NCBI RefSeq assembly: GCF_945859685.1 | Contig: NC_079148.1 | Location: 29,337,946 to 29,401,945, forward strand | DNA length: 64,000 nt | Direction: 5' to 3' | Source: Eupeodes corollae | Taxonomy: Eukaryota > Arthropoda > Insecta > Diptera > Syrphidae | Shown: positions 46,656 through 58,978 of the stretch, piece by piece | How the letters are laid out: each line of letters begins with the position of its first letter | How positions within the stretch are numbered: the stretch's first letter is position 1 | Position numbers and translations under genes: made by a program | The notes under the pieces: model-generated | The model's database searches: none | Told to the model about the DNA's origin: nothing | What the model saw: the letters and a program-made list of their open reading frames with translations, nothing else

Positions 46656-48244
46656 TATAAACAATATTAAGATCTAAGACCATGAGAAATGACTATGCCA
46701 AATGTCCCCCTCCCTGTTAAAAATTTACAGAATTGAAACCAAAGCCTTATTCTTTTTGCAATTACTTAAACTTTCAATTTAAATTTTGAATACCTAAATG
46801 TTGATAGTGAAATAATCTCAAAAAAAAAAAAAATACCACCAATTTTGACAAAAAAATATTATGTGCCAAAATTTAATTAATATAAATTGTTTTCATGTTT
46901 GATATCATTAAAAAAATACATTTATATCGATTTCATTGCAAAAGTCTCCAGAAATGAGATAAATTGCTGAAGTTTCTGGAAAAAATTACAAGTAAACACA
47001 ATTTTTCAATGCAATGAAATAAAGAATACAAAAATTATTCAATGTCATTATTGAAAATATATTCACGTTTTTAAAGGTATTTAGTTTTTACCATTCACAA
47101 GTTAAAATAATTTACACCTTCGTGGATTAAATCAATAAATCTTATATTACATCGCCCGCCATCAGACAGCAGCGGTGAACTTGCAAAAACTAAAAAGGAA
47201 TGTTGCATTGCTGAGCAGAGCATATCATACCTTTGTGAAGAAGAGAGATAAATACTGACAGTATTATGCTGCTGCTGATGCCGATGTTGGAACGGCTTTG
47301 GTAAAGATACTTTTGCGCAATCATTTTTATCATCATCTTCGCATATTATGATGGTATTTTTATTTATAAAGTGAAGAAGAAGCAGAAAAAAGTGTAGTTT
47401 AGTATCTTCGGATCTGACATCTCAGAAGCACCATTGGCACCCAGGGTGTGAAAATACAATTACGGAGACACCCGCTGCTTTTAAAAGGGCGTAATAAGAT
47501 TCCGTTTAATAATATTCATTGAAAACTCAAGCGTGAAAGCGGTTAATTGTCAATTATTGATGTGGTCACAGCTTCGTGACTTTCAATTTTGCCTGCATAA
47601 TAAACAAAATAAATAAGTCCGAGACGTGCTACTTTAAGGTGCCGTGAAATGAGGAAGATACTTAGAAATAAAGTCGGCGCACCTGTATTACCAATAAATA
47701 CGAGCAATAAACGTCGAATTTATTTCCATAGCGAAAGAGTAATTATGTCCAAAATAATAATAATGGCGATAGAGTGGAAAAGATCAAGGTTTTATGTCTT
47801 CTTTATCGGCTAAATGGAGTTGGTAAGAATTATAAATAATTTGGAAGTGAAGACAAGATCAATGATAAAAAGGAGGAATGAGATGCGTCCTTTAGGTAGA
47901 AATATGTAAATTCAAGAAAATAAACGCTTAAACTTCGAAATAATTACTTTTTTGTAGCATGTGGAAATAAATTTAATAACCGTCATAAACTATAAATATG
48001 CATTTTCGTGACTAACTAACTTAAAATTTACTAATAATATTCTTTTAAGGTTTCGTTGAATGATGAATTAATTCCTTAAATTTCTATATTAATGCTTAAA
48101 GTTCAACAAAAATTAGTACGCATGCGCCATATAGTGTAACAATTTTCATTTTTTGAAAATTAAAAAAGTCAAAAAATAATTAAAAGTAATTGTAACAATA
48201 GAAATTTGCTAATTTATAACAAAAACAAATAACTTAATTGAGAC
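46656..48244. other. intergenic DNA, nothing recognised
   Basis: About 1.6 kb. A less AT-rich part at 47150-47560 has no open frame of note and no element signature. Confidence 0.45.
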
Positions 48245-48425
48245 AACCTTGAGATCTTATTAATGGTAGTTTTTAAACCAGGTTATTTTTGAACCAAAGT
48301 TGTTCTAAAAGTCAGATTACTTTTAATTAAGGTTATTTTATAACCAAAGCTATTCTGAGTACCCAGATATTTTTAGACTAGTTTTTTTTTGTTTTTGTTA
48401 CTTGGTTATTTTATAAACCAGGGCC
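48245..48425. repeat. degenerate GGTTATTTT..AACC array, left part
   Basis: Repeated short palindromic units of the form GGTTATTTTNNAACC, spaced about 30-60 bp apart (CAGGTTATTTTTGAACCAAAG, AAGGTTATTTTATAACCAAAG, TTGGTTATTTTATAAACCAGG). The same motif type recurs at 50615-50815, beyond an HST copy and a SINE. Confidence 0.45.
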
Positions 48426-48559
48426 AAAGATTTTTCACCTTTCAAGATGTGAGACTTTATTTAAAAAGTGAATAATAAAACTTTTCATAATAACTTTGCA
48501 ATGAACTCGCATTTTAAAAGGTTTCAATGTAAACATTAGATTTTGTTTATTCAGATCAA

Positions 48560-48900
48560 ATACCTATGCATTGACAAGAATTGGTGAATCAATATCTGTC
48601 ATGGTACCGTCAAGACATTCAACTACATAGGGAAATCCTCCTTGAGAAAAAATTTGTTTTAAAGGGAAATTCATTATCCTATGAATTAATCTGCAGACGG
48701 CTGCTTAACTTATTCCATGCATAGCTGCAACACCGTGATATTGAGCTAGATACCCAGCTCAATGTAGTGTTCACAAAAGTCGTTGCAAGAGACTTAAGCA
48801 CCTTACGTTTGTTTTTTTTATTTTCAATTTTAGATATCAAAAATTCGATAACACATATTGTTAATTGAACATTATTTTTTTGAAAAATCATTTGCGACAT
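48560..48900 (-). pseudogene. PIF/Harbinger transposase relic
   Basis: On the minus strand, with frameshifts: HGVAAMHGISKAAVCRLIHR, MNFPLKQIFSQGGFPYVVE and CLDGTMTDIDSPI. This matches the segment of Harbinger (HARBI1-type) nucleases that leads into the first catalytic Asp (xxDGTxIxIxxP). An N-terminal part is open (48679-48900) but in another frame. Second and third catalytic motifs, the partner Myb-like gene and terminal repeats are not visible. It is an old fragment. Confidence 0.6.
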
Positions 48901-48977
48901 CGAAGTTAATTTATGGTTTCACTACTCTTTGCTTATTATTATTAACTTCTTTAAATTATTCTTAAAAACGATTTATG

Positions 48978-50094
48978 TTTCACTTCCCATGGGAAGTTAT
49001 TGTAATGGCTCCGATTTTTCAAATTGTAAATTTTAACATTTCTCGACGTTTTAAGGTCCCAAGAGTAGAAAAAAATGATTTTTAGCAAGATGTCTATGCG
49101 TGCGACGTTTTTTCGTCGTCCATAGCTCAAGAACCAGAAGCGATATCGACTTCAAATAAATGTTGTCATGCAGATAACAATGCAGAAAGAAGGGCTCTCA
49201 AGAAAATTGAGTGGGTGTTTTTTTTAGAATAGCAGTTTAAAAAAAGGTGAACATTTTGATTAACATTTAAAATCTCATGAATTAATGACGCTCGAAAATT
49301 GAATTAAATTTTACATTATATATTGTAACCAGATACCAAACCAGTGTATTTTTGAAATAAAAAAAAAACAATTAACGGTTTTTTAATAAATCGAAAATAC
49401 TGAAAAAAATGTCAGCTTGAAAATTGTACGACTAATTAAAACGGTTTCATTTCAAAACAATTTTGGCAACGAAGAAAAACATTTTTAACACCGGGTAAAA
49501 TTTTGTGAAAAATCGAATTGACAGTTTTTTTTACAATAAATATAAATTTAAAAGAAAATTTAACAATAGTTATTAAAAATTTATTTAAGACACAACCATC
49601 TTTTTAAACATTTGAGATTATGGCTTTCAACTAGTTTTAACTTATAAGAAATTCGCAAACATTTTAAGAAAAAACTAATTGTAATTTTTTTCACAAAAAA
49701 TAAAAACCTAAACAAAAAAAAATTATAAAAGTTATTAAAAATTAATTTTCGATTCGAATATCGTTCCAAACTTGGTATATATTGGCTTTACACTACTTTT
49801 ATATGTTATGTTCGGTTCTTGATATTTCTCAAAGTAATTGTATTTATCCAAATTATAAAAATTTAAGAAATGCTATTAAATTTTGGTAAAAATTTGTTTT
49901 CGACTAAAAATCTATTTAGCAAAACTTGATTTTAAAATTATTTCTTCATATGAAAAATATTGTTGGTAATTTTAAAACGTTTAAGAATACTTCAACGGAC
50001 AATTTGTTTAACCAAACAAACTTACAAACTTTTAAACAAGACAAATCAACAGACGGGATGAAAAGTTATGGGTCGCATCCCAGCCTCTTTTTTT
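48978..50094 (-). repeat. HST repeat, complete short copy
   Basis: Reverse-strand copy with all parts. The terminal hairpin is a perfect 16 bp palindrome, ACTTCCCATGGGAAGT, at 48982-48997. The tail reads TTGTAATGGCTCCGATTTTTCAAATTG, GGTCCCAAGAGTAGAAA, and TCCATAGCTCAAGAACCAGAAGCG. Tandem body units run from about 49460 to 49960 and the head (GGGATG...TTATGGGTCGCATCCCAGCCTC) ends at 50094. Length and order match the forward copy at 26664-27773. Confidence 0.88.
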
Positions 50095-50247
50095 ATATTA
50101 TGTTATATCAGCTTTTCAAAAGAAGCGTTTTTATGCTTTAAACAACTGCTAAATTCCATTGAAGGATGGCTACGATGTAGATGGGTTAAAAGGTCTACAA
50201 AATACTTGGAATAATAACAAAATTTGTTCACTTTAAAAAAAGGCTTT

Positions 50248-50534
50248 AAAAAAATAAATAACAAATTAAGTGGCTCAACAGGCCTTAGAGAACCGAGCCT
50301 AGTGACTTACAACTGTCCATCATTCCTGTGTGCGATTACCGTTATCACGGATGAAGACGACCTATAGATAATATACGCTGAATCCGTACGGCTTGTTTGA
50401 GAAAGCACTTTTCATGACAAGAATTACTCGCAAAAAGCAGTAGCTGTGAAAAAAACTAGGTGGAACAGGCAAGGATCGAACCCAAGACCTCTCGTATGGC
50501 AATCCAACGCACTAACTATCGTGCCACGGGTACT
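50248..50534 (-). mobile_element. tRNA-derived SINE with target duplication
   Basis: 287 bp on the minus strand, flanked by AAAAAAGGCTTT at 50236-50247 and 50535-50546. The 5' head is tRNA-like (ACCCGTGGCACGATAGTTAGTGCGTTGGATTG...GGTCTTGGGTTCGATCC). An unrelated body follows (AAAGTGCTTTCTCAAACAAGCCGTACGG, GATAACGGTAATCGCACACAGG, GCCTGTTGAGCCACTTAATTTG), with an A/T-rich 3' tail. It is non-coding and mobilised in trans by a LINE (known for SINEs; the partner here is unknown). The damaged copy at 15706 shows it is a family. Confidence 0.85.
50473..50526 (-). promoter_or_regulatory. internal Pol III promoter of the SINE (A and B boxes)
   Basis: The A box is TGGCACGATAG (50526 to 50516) and the B box is GGTTCGATCC (50482 to 50473), both on the minus strand and about 33 bp apart as in tRNA-derived SINEs. 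Both fit the consensus for TFIIIC binding. The B box is lost in the second copy at 15706-15850. Confidence 0.75.
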
Positions 50535-50614
50535 AAAAAAGGCTTTGCACTTTGCAAATTGAGTAAGTAAAAGTGCATAGTGCATGAAAAGTAATCGTTT
50601 GTTGAAGTAGAGCA

Positions 50615-50815
50615 CAGGTTATTTTGGAACCTATAAGTTATTTTATATACCTTCGTATTTTTTAACAGAGATTACCTTGTAATTTAGGCTTTTCTTTATT
50701 AAGATTATTTTTTAACCCTGGTAATTTTGTGGCAAAGGATAATTTTTAAATATGGTTATATTTTAGAACATCTTATTTTATAACTGAGATTTTCATGTGA
50801 CAATTAAAATTATAA
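50615..50815. repeat. degenerate GGTTATTTT..AACC array, right part
   Basis: Units such as AGGTTATTTTGGAACCTATAAGTTATTTTATA, AAGATTATTTTTTAACCCTGG and ATGGTTATATTTTAGAACATC resemble those at 48245-48425. The alignment is loose and no constant period is kept. Confidence 0.4.
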
Positions 50816-50879
50816 ATTAGGAAGGTAGGGCGGATAGTTTAAAACCTTCCAACAATATTCATTACATTAAATTATAAAT

Positions 50880-51650
50880 ATTTTTAAATTCAATTTAATG
50901 TCTTTCGGTAACGGTTTTTTGTTCGACGGTTTTCCTACACGTGAACATGTAACATATAGCTGCTAATGAGAAAAAGATGGATTTTCCAAATATAAATCAC
51001 AAATGGACATTGATGAGCCTTGAGATTTATTTTTAGTCATGTCAAAATCTAAACGAATTTGAAACTGTAACCTTTTGAAGATATGCGGTATAATCTGACC
51101 GTATCATTGGACTACGTGGCAATAGAACCACTTTTCCTTTAAACTTTCCTGTGATTATCTTGATGACTAAACGTGTGCCTTTTCATTATTAAGGTGGATT
51201 CAAATCACGCAGGACAATAATTAGGTGAACCAATCTTTAATCGAAGATTATGTTGTGTCATTCCAGGCTTGTCTATTCTGTATATATTAATTAACAACAT
51301 TATTGATTACTTTAAAAGACACCAGATCGCTTGATAACAACTGTTGTACCTGGAAGTAAATTTCGTCCACATTACCATTTTTGGCTACGAAAATAGCCCG
51401 ATGACTGAGCCAGTTATCATTGAAGTAAGTTCTCTGTATATCCGGAAATATACTTTGAGTCAACTCATTTTTTTTTTCTGAAGAATAGCGCAGAAATTGT
51501 CTGGCAGTTTGATGCATTGCGTATTTGCTTGCAGTTCTATTTTAATGATCCCAATATCAAGTATTTGTACGAAAATTGCTAACAAAAAATTGGAAAAGTA
51601 AAATTCAATAAATTGAGATGTACGTCCATCACATACGAGTAGCTGTCATT
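50880..51650 (-). pseudogene. Helitron helicase relic, C-terminal part
   Basis: Minus-strand remains of the Pif1-like helicase of a Helitron. In order: LDIGIIKIELQANTQCIKLP, DNFC, ELTQSIFPDIQRTYFNDNWL, RAIFVAKNGNVDEIYFQVQQ, DLVSFKVINNVVN, a GTRLV/KGKVVLLPR-like stretch, then KSQGSSMSICDLYLENPSFS and QLYVTCSRVGKPSN. Each block has a counterpart in the better copy at 59199-61305 (DIGNGKIQLYEDTQYIRLPE, SIFPDLRHNYTNHEWLRERA, SRVGKPSN). Stops and shifts are frequent. Walker A/B are missing. No Helitron terminus identified. Confidence 0.75.
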
Positions 51651-54157
51651 TGCGTTTTGTTATTACAAGTCTGATTCTTTTTTTGTATACCACGTTTTAA
51701 AGTGGCTGGCGTTTTATGTCAAATCACACAGGAGTGCTGTTGAACGGCATAAGCAGTATCCTATGACCGTCTCCTGGCTTTAAGCTACCTACCCACCAAT
51801 TTTCAGCCATATCGGTACAGTTGTTCTTGAGTTGTAAAAAGTGTAACTAACACAACTTTCTTTTATACATAGATTATTAAAATATAATATTTTTCAAGGG
51901 AACTTGATTTAGATGTTTTATTATAAATACGAAAGTACAGCATTCAAAGGTAAATATCATTTGAATAGTTGAAGCACAGGGTCTCGGTTTCCAATTCTAA
52001 CGATTTCTTCGAGGAATGTCACGGTCAGGAAACATTTCTGGCAAAAGTGTGAACAATGACTGCATTGCTTGCACCATTTTTGAATTAAATGTTCACAACT
52101 TTAATACATTATTGAAGATTGTATCGTTCCATTCTTAGAAATGAAGTATACCATACTTGTCAAAAACGTTCAAAAGGTGATAGCTTAAAAATTAACAACT
52201 ACCAAAAAAGCAGTATTTTAAAATTGAAATATGTTATTTTAACGCCGTTTAATTTAAGAATGTTTATGGTTCTTAGTTTCAATAATATTAAGATACTTTA
52301 AACTGTTTTTTTTTCTCACATTATAAGTAATAAAATTTGTGTTGATAGTTGCAACATAAAGATGGTTTAATTGAAGGCAAATTTTCAACTTAGCATTGGT
52401 TTTATGTTAAAATGCAATTTAATTGTGAATGTTAAATTTTTCTCATCATATCTTCATTTTAAAGAGTCTTGTATTCCTTGTCTTTTTTAAACCATTCCAA
52501 TTTCCGTTGATAAAAGGAATCACTTGCTTGCACTATATTATAAAAGGATGTCTTAAAACATAGGTATCCTTTTAATTAAAGCGTAAAACTATTTCCTAGA
52601 TACGTATACAATATGACTTCAGTCTCTACATTGGCGTCATTCTTATCGCCAAACCTTTATTGTCCAGCTTGTGGTTGATATTATATCCTTAAAGGAGACA
52701 TGGTATGTACGTATGTACGTCCTATCAACCGGATAAGAATTCTCGATTTATATCCGTTGAGCATTAAGTGCACATTATCATTAACAACTTCATTCAGAAC
52801 TATATTATCAGCCTTCGAGACTATTTTCGAGGTTTTTTTATTGTCTTTACCTCAAACGTTACAGCAGCCACACAGATAAGAAGGACCACCTAAACGTTTT
52901 GAGTTTAAGATAAAATTGGAATTGGGTTCGTCCACGAAATAATCACACTACGAAGAAACGACACTAAATGATTTTTTTAATGGGTATGGCATACCTTTAG
53001 CATTTCTCTAAGGTTTACAATACTTGTTGAAAGTTGATTAAGACATTTTTTTTCCAGATCGGCGAATTTCATTTCAAAACAGAAAAATAATGAACTTACC
53101 AAAATGAGAATATTTTTTACATTGAAATTCATTGGAAAAAGAGTATCTACGTAGCAAGTGTGAAGAAGTAAAAAAATATCTCACGTTGATTGATTGATGT
53201 ACAATTTTATTTATCAGCATAATTTAAATAAATAAGTATCTTGTTGTTGATGGAATGATGGAATACTTTTCAAGCTGATATAAATATAAAGCAAATATGT
53301 AACTGTCAATCATTAACTTTCGAAAAAGTGTTGAATGTCAAAACATTTTTTATTGTATTTCTTGTTTGTTTTCGTTTTATTTAAAACTAATTAAAAAATT
53401 GCAAATATACAACGATAAGTTTTTAAAATTGTTTTCACACTTGAATTTTATTAATTAATAGACCGTGACTGTCTGGATTATGAAAGGCTTTAAATACAAA
53501 ACAAAATGTCTAGTTACTCGTACAAATATGGTAATTTAACTTATGGTATGGATTATGAAGTTTTTCTGTCTTTTGTTTGGCATAGACGTTTGACTTAACA
53601 AAAGAGATCTAACAGGGATAACATAGCCAAAATATGATTTTAAAACAGAAATTATATATTACTTCTATGGAGTCATCAAGGCTGTCTATATGATCGTTAA
53701 CTGTGAGCTTAGTAAGTTGGAGTTTTTAAGGCGAAGGTCGAGTTGAATTTTTCCAGTTTCTTTTCGCACACTTTTGAACATTGTGGAAATTTTCGGCAGA
53801 TCTCGCAAAGACGTTGGTAAGCCTATTTGATGTTAATTCACAGAATTATTTCAAAAAAATGTATCCAGCGTCTAACAAATACGCTTCTCATTAGAAAAAT
53901 GTTGGTTATTATGTGCACAGGCAAAGTTTTTTTTTTAAACAAAATCAAGTGACAGTGTTTTTATAAAAAGTAATAGTAAAAACTGTTAAGAATTTGTTTG
54001 CATCAAATATTTTAAGATTTAATAGAGATTTTAAATTGAAAATTTTCTCGTTTAAATACAAAATAAATAATGAGTTAAAATTATTTGTTTTATTGAAATT
54101 TTACTTTAACAATGGTTAATATTTCAATGCATAACATTATACTATTATAATTAGTCG
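51651..54157. other. AT-rich intergenic DNA, nothing certain
   Basis: About 2.5 kb. At 51780-51890 the text CACCAATTTTCAGCCATATCGGTACAG...AACTTTCTTTTATACAT has the flavour of non-coding Helitron-associated DNA, but this is only an impression. The remainder shows no gene or repeat that I recognise. Confidence 0.4.
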
Positions 54158-55526
54158 TAAGAAAGAACAAGAGCTGCTCAAGAGGTCCAGAGCTGAAAAG
54201 GAAGGAGAAACACCGACTACTCAGAGAGAGCATGATAGCTGTGTGGTCGAAGATGTTGAAGCTAACAATCCAGTCTTCCCGACTAAGACAAAGTGAGGAC
54301 TACCATATCTAAACTGAAGTCTAACAAAGCCGCTGGATCAGATGCTGATGAGATAATTGGGCTACTAGTATGCACCAGCTTTACTGTAAGATATTGTCGA
54401 AAGAAAGAACGCCAGATGAATGGAACGCCGGTATTGTTTGCCCGATGTCGCAAAAAGGAGACCCACCAACTATAGAGGCATCAGTGTACTTAGCATAGCT
54501 TACAAAATCTTCTCTACTTTACTGTGGTTTTAGAGGAGAAAACTATGCAGTCTATCACATATTCATATCATGGAAGATGCTGAAAAAGATTTAAAAACAT
54601 CAAATTGACACCCACAATCCCTTCATCGATCTTAAGGCCGCATATGACATCATCTACAGCGACGAGCTGTATAGAGCAATGTTAAGTCTTGGCATCCCTG
54701 CCCAACTCGCCTGTTTGTGCACGATGACCATGAAGGGTTCCACGTCACCACTAGAGGCACTATCTTTCAAAAGTCTGTCCAACTACTAGCATATGCTGAT
54801 GACATTGACATAATCGGAAGAACTCATCGTGATGTCAATGGGGCTTTTGTGAGTATTGAGGCAGAGGCGGCAAAAATGGATTTAACGGACAAATCAAAGT
54901 ACATGCTGTCGTCAAGAAAGGACTTACAACACCGACACGTCACCATCGAAAGCCGTAACTTTAAGGTAGTTAAGGACTTCGTCTACCTAGGCTCCGCTAT
55001 GAACGGAGAAAATATCACCAGCGCTGAGATCAAATGAAGAATAATTCTTACTAACCGCTATTTCTTTGGGTTAAAAAGCAATTCAGTAGAAAAGCCCTAT
55101 CTCGAGTAACCATATATATTAGACCCTCATCATCCTCATCCTGCTATACGGTACCAGAAGCATGCACTATGAAAAAAGCGGATGAAAGCACCTTGGGTCG
55201 TTTCGATAGAAAAGTTTTTCGTGTGATCTGCATCTGCAGTGCAGTGTGTATAGAAAGGGAGTGGAGGAAAGATGGAACGACGAGTTGTACGGGCTGTACA
55301 GCGACGAAGACTTACCCAGAAGGGTAAGAGACTAAGATGGCTGAGGCACAAAGAGCGTATGGAAACCAATGCCCCGGCCGGTAAAGTTTTTGAATCCACA
55401 CCCACATGATAGCGCAGTAGGGGAAGACTGCGACCTTACAAAATTTTGAATGCGAAACTGGACGCATCCAGCTATGGACTAAACTAGGTGAACAAATTTG
55501 TTGGTTAAGGCCCAGTTCATTAAGTA
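54158..55526 (+). pseudogene. RTE-type retrotransposon relic (RT to 3' end)
   Basis: 5'-truncated copy of the family at 28199-29942. It begins before RT (ELLKRSRAEKEGETPTT) and shows SKLKSNKAAGSDADEI, MNGTPVLFARC (frame broken), FIDLKAAYDIIYSDELYRAM and, after a deletion, TTRGTIFQKSVQLLAYADDI, with the YADD catalytic box at about 54792-54803. It then has YMLSSRKDLQHR, NFKVVKDFVYLGSAMNGEN, RLRWLRHKERMETNAPAGKV and a TTAAGTAAG tail at 55517-55526. The tail matches the fresh insertion at 22314-22700, which defines the family's 3' end. Confidence 0.85.
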
Positions 55527-57734
55527 AGAATTAATTTTGAAAACATAAAATGCTATTTCATCAATGCAAACGTTAGCAGCAGCATCGTCATTAGTTCAAA
55601 ACATCATTTACTGCATCATTATTTAAATGTTCAACATTTACAACACCAGAAGAATCAGCAGCACAATCAGAAACATTCATCTACAGCAACATCGGCAACA
55701 GCAATTTCACCACCCTCACTATAAATTGCTATAGCAAAATCATCTACACCAACATTAATTACAAAGTTCAATTTTCCGGAATTACTACCGTTCCTGTTCC
55801 TGTGGCAACTATTCTTAGGTTTTTAGTATGTAATGAACAATTTCATATAGGCACAGGTTTTTATATTGATTCCACGGAAGCTGTATCAGCACTTCTTCTT
55901 CAAGATTAAGGTTTTTAATCTATTGTTATTTTCAAAGCACCCTTTAATCTTCATCATACCTTTTTTCAATACATTGAAATTGTATACGCAATCTTATATC
56001 AAAGTTTATGCATACATTCCTTCAGCAAATACATTGAAAAGCTATTCACATTGCTATAGAATATGTCATATGTATTTTCAAAGGAACTCGAATGTACAAA
56101 ATTCTTTCATAAAAATATTATGTTTTTCGAAATTACCCAACACTGACATTGGCATAATTTTATTACCAGTCAATTATTTTAAACTCAATAACTGCCATCC
56201 GTCACCGTTCGCTCGTCCGTCACTCAAATCATTTTGATTATATTTATTAATTTCTGGCATGCGTAAATGTTTGCGTGCACAAAATTGCCACGATATAATA
56301 GGCAATTGCTGAGCGTAACCTTTCAATGCTCTGATCGATTAATAATAATTCATCAGCAATTTAGTGAAACAGAAGAGAACAAAACAAAAATAATGTCCTT
56401 CGACTAATTCCATCACTCGCATCCTATACGACCAGACCCATAGTATCCCAATGTACACTTTACAGTACATACACGGAACGGAATATCGAATTTCTGAGAT
56501 ACTAATTAAATCTGGGTCACAACCATTTGCTCGTCCTTGTCCGCACTAAACATTACATACTTACGGTTACAATATACGGACGCAGTTTTGCAAAGAACGC
56601 ATGCGAGATGATGCCAATGCGAATGTGCAACGCACTGCTTGTATTCCTTTACCTGGGCTAACCGCTAAATCGATGCCAAAGATATTTTTAATGATCAGGT
56701 GTGAACAATCCATCAAGATACACCTGTAGAGCGAACTGTATAGCAAGTGCTCGCACGACATCTGATTGCGCACGAGAGTGACCGGCCAGCCCGGCGGCGT
56801 AGAGGACAAAAAACTCAACAGCAGCAAAGAATATCATCAGAAGAAGAATTTCTTATACTCAAACCTTCTGAAGACTGCTGAGGCATGAATTTAGGTATTT
56901 ACCTATAAGCATGATTTTTGGCTTCAAGCCAAAAAATCTTTTAGTGCCATCAAGAATATTTTATATTAATGAAAGTCCAGGCAGGTAGGTAGGTAAGGTA
57001 GGTTTATTAAGGTAAAAGGCATTCCCGATCTTGTATCCCGATTCCCGATCCACCGCATCATGCTATCGATGATGGAAGAGAAAGAATTATCATCAAATGA
57101 AAAGCAAAGAAAAACTGAAGTGATTTGAGTTTTAATTTTGGGATCTTTAGGATCGTGGTTCGTGGTGTGTGATTCGTGAGACAGGTAAATGAGTTGACCT
57201 CAATTTAGCAAGTTTGAAAATAATTAACCGTTGTAAAAATGATGATGACAACGAATACTTACATTGTTACTTTAAAGATTTGAAGTGTTTTGAAAATAAA
57301 ATATACAAAGGTTGAAATTTGTAGATTCCATTCAACAATAGGAATTAATAGCAGGGAATATATAGGTTTGAAGGGATTAGTGCAAAGTAACAATTAAATA
57401 AATCATAAACTACCACTATTTACTATTACATGTGTTTAAGTTTTATTAGTTTAATGTCTAATAAGATTCTTAGCTTCTAAGAAAGGTCTATTTACTATAA
57501 ATTTGCATCCGCAACAGAACATTTGTCTTAGTTCTCCAGGAAGACTGTATACACAATTTTACAAAAAGTCTTACTAAAGCATGTATAGACGCAAGTTAAA
57601 TACTTTCAACTTTCTTAAATCCATAAATATTTTTGTCAATATTTAACATTAACAAGATTTTCTAATAAGAGAATTTGCTTTGATATTTAAAAAACGTTTA
57701 ATTAAAAGCCAAAAGAACAGCGATATAAGCTTAA
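55527..57734. other. intergenic DNA, nothing recognised
   Basis: About 2.2 kb. Noted only: a GGCAGGTAGGTAGGTAAGGTAGG simple repeat near 56983-57005, followed by three CCCGAT(C) repeats at 57025-57055. A somewhat GC-richer stretch at 56560-56830 has no conserved frame. Confidence 0.45.
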
Positions 57735-58978
57735 AAGTCACAAATCCTCTGGCCCGGACAGTATACCCGATTTTGTTATGAAGAGATGTTTTTCAACGCT
57801 GGCAAAGCTACTGCGTTAGGTTTTCTATCTACCCTATTCTAATTGTCTCTTTCCGAGTGAATGGAAAACAGAACTTGTCCAGCCTGTCCCTTAAAAAGTT
57901 ATTTGAGTTCGAGGTACCTTACCTCGATTTCGTTATAACAAATTAATGTATTTAGCTTGAAAAAGATTTTTACCTTTTTCTTTAAATTATATATTATTTT
58001 AAAAAGGCGAATCTTCCTCACCCTCCAACTGTTACCCAATTGCATCAACGTTCCTTCTTTCCAAGGTCATGGACACTCTGATAAATTTCAGCTTAAGAAA
58101 TATCTTGAAGAACGTAAGCTTCTTAATGACCGGCTTTTGTAGCAATTGGTCCACTGGTGGTGTAATGATTTATCTCACTGAATAGTGGAAGAAATCTTTA
58201 AATTATTTTGAAGAAAGTAAGACTATTGCACTTGATATCTCTAATTCATTTGGTAGAGTTTGGCATCAAATTCTCTTATTGAAAATACGTCTAGTATTGT
58301 TGATTTTCTTCGTTGCTGGATTAGAAACTACATTTCATATCTTTTAATTCAAGTAATATTGAACGGCTACAAATCTGATATTCACAAAATAAAAGCTCGT
58401 GTGCCTCAGGGTTCCATTTTGTCCCCGATATTCTTTCGTATTTCTTAAAAATGATCTTTTGTCTCAAGTTTCTCATCCACTTGATTGTTTCGCTGATGAC
58501 TGTAAACTCAGCTTTTCATTTTCGTTTTTAGATTCTCAACCTTGTTCTTTGGATGAGGACAATCAGCGGTAGGATATGATCAAATTCTGATCTTGACTGC
58601 ATTGTCCAATGAAGAATCAAAAACCGTGTTGAATTTAATTCTTTGAAAACTCAATTCTGTCTACTATCTCAATCTACTGTCTCAAAAGCGTAGCCCTCAC
58701 CAATGCCACTATCCATTTGTGGTACTTGTATTAAGGAGACTTAATAACTTTGAATTCTAGGTGGAGTGATCACATTTTCGACATCGAAAAAAACACTGCT
58801 TAGTGTTAAGGTTTCCTCCAAACATGTTTTATTACCTCTTCGGATCTGGCTATTATTTACAAAGCTTTTATTTCTACGTGCTCGAATAACGTACTTGAGT
58901 CTTTTGGATATAATTAAAAAAAAGTGCTTTGAGAAATTTGCTTTTCTTGAACACCGCCCCAGGGTATCATGCCAATTA
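57735..58978 (+). pseudogene. non-LTR retrotransposon RT, family C, left half
   Basis: CR1/jockey-superfamily reverse transcriptase with scattered stops: HKSSGPDSIPDFVMKRC, PSEWKTELVQPVP, IALTSL-like, LRN/LKKYLEERKLLNDRLL, SNWSTGGVMIYLT, TIALDISNSFGRVWHQILLL (motif A), NGYKSDIHKIKARVPQGSIL (motif B) and HPLDCFADDCKLSFSFSF (FADD box). Then come KNRVEFNSLKTQFC and LLDIIKKKCFEKF, ending EHRPRVSCQL at the insertion point of a Helitron. The reading frame resumes at 61633 on the far side. It shares its family with 35330-35900. Confidence 0.85.

Noticed and set aside
50461..50533. tRNA gene candidate on the minus strand
   Set aside because: A and B boxes are good, but the sequence continues into a SINE body and is flanked by a direct repeat, so it is a SINE promoter rather than a tRNA gene.
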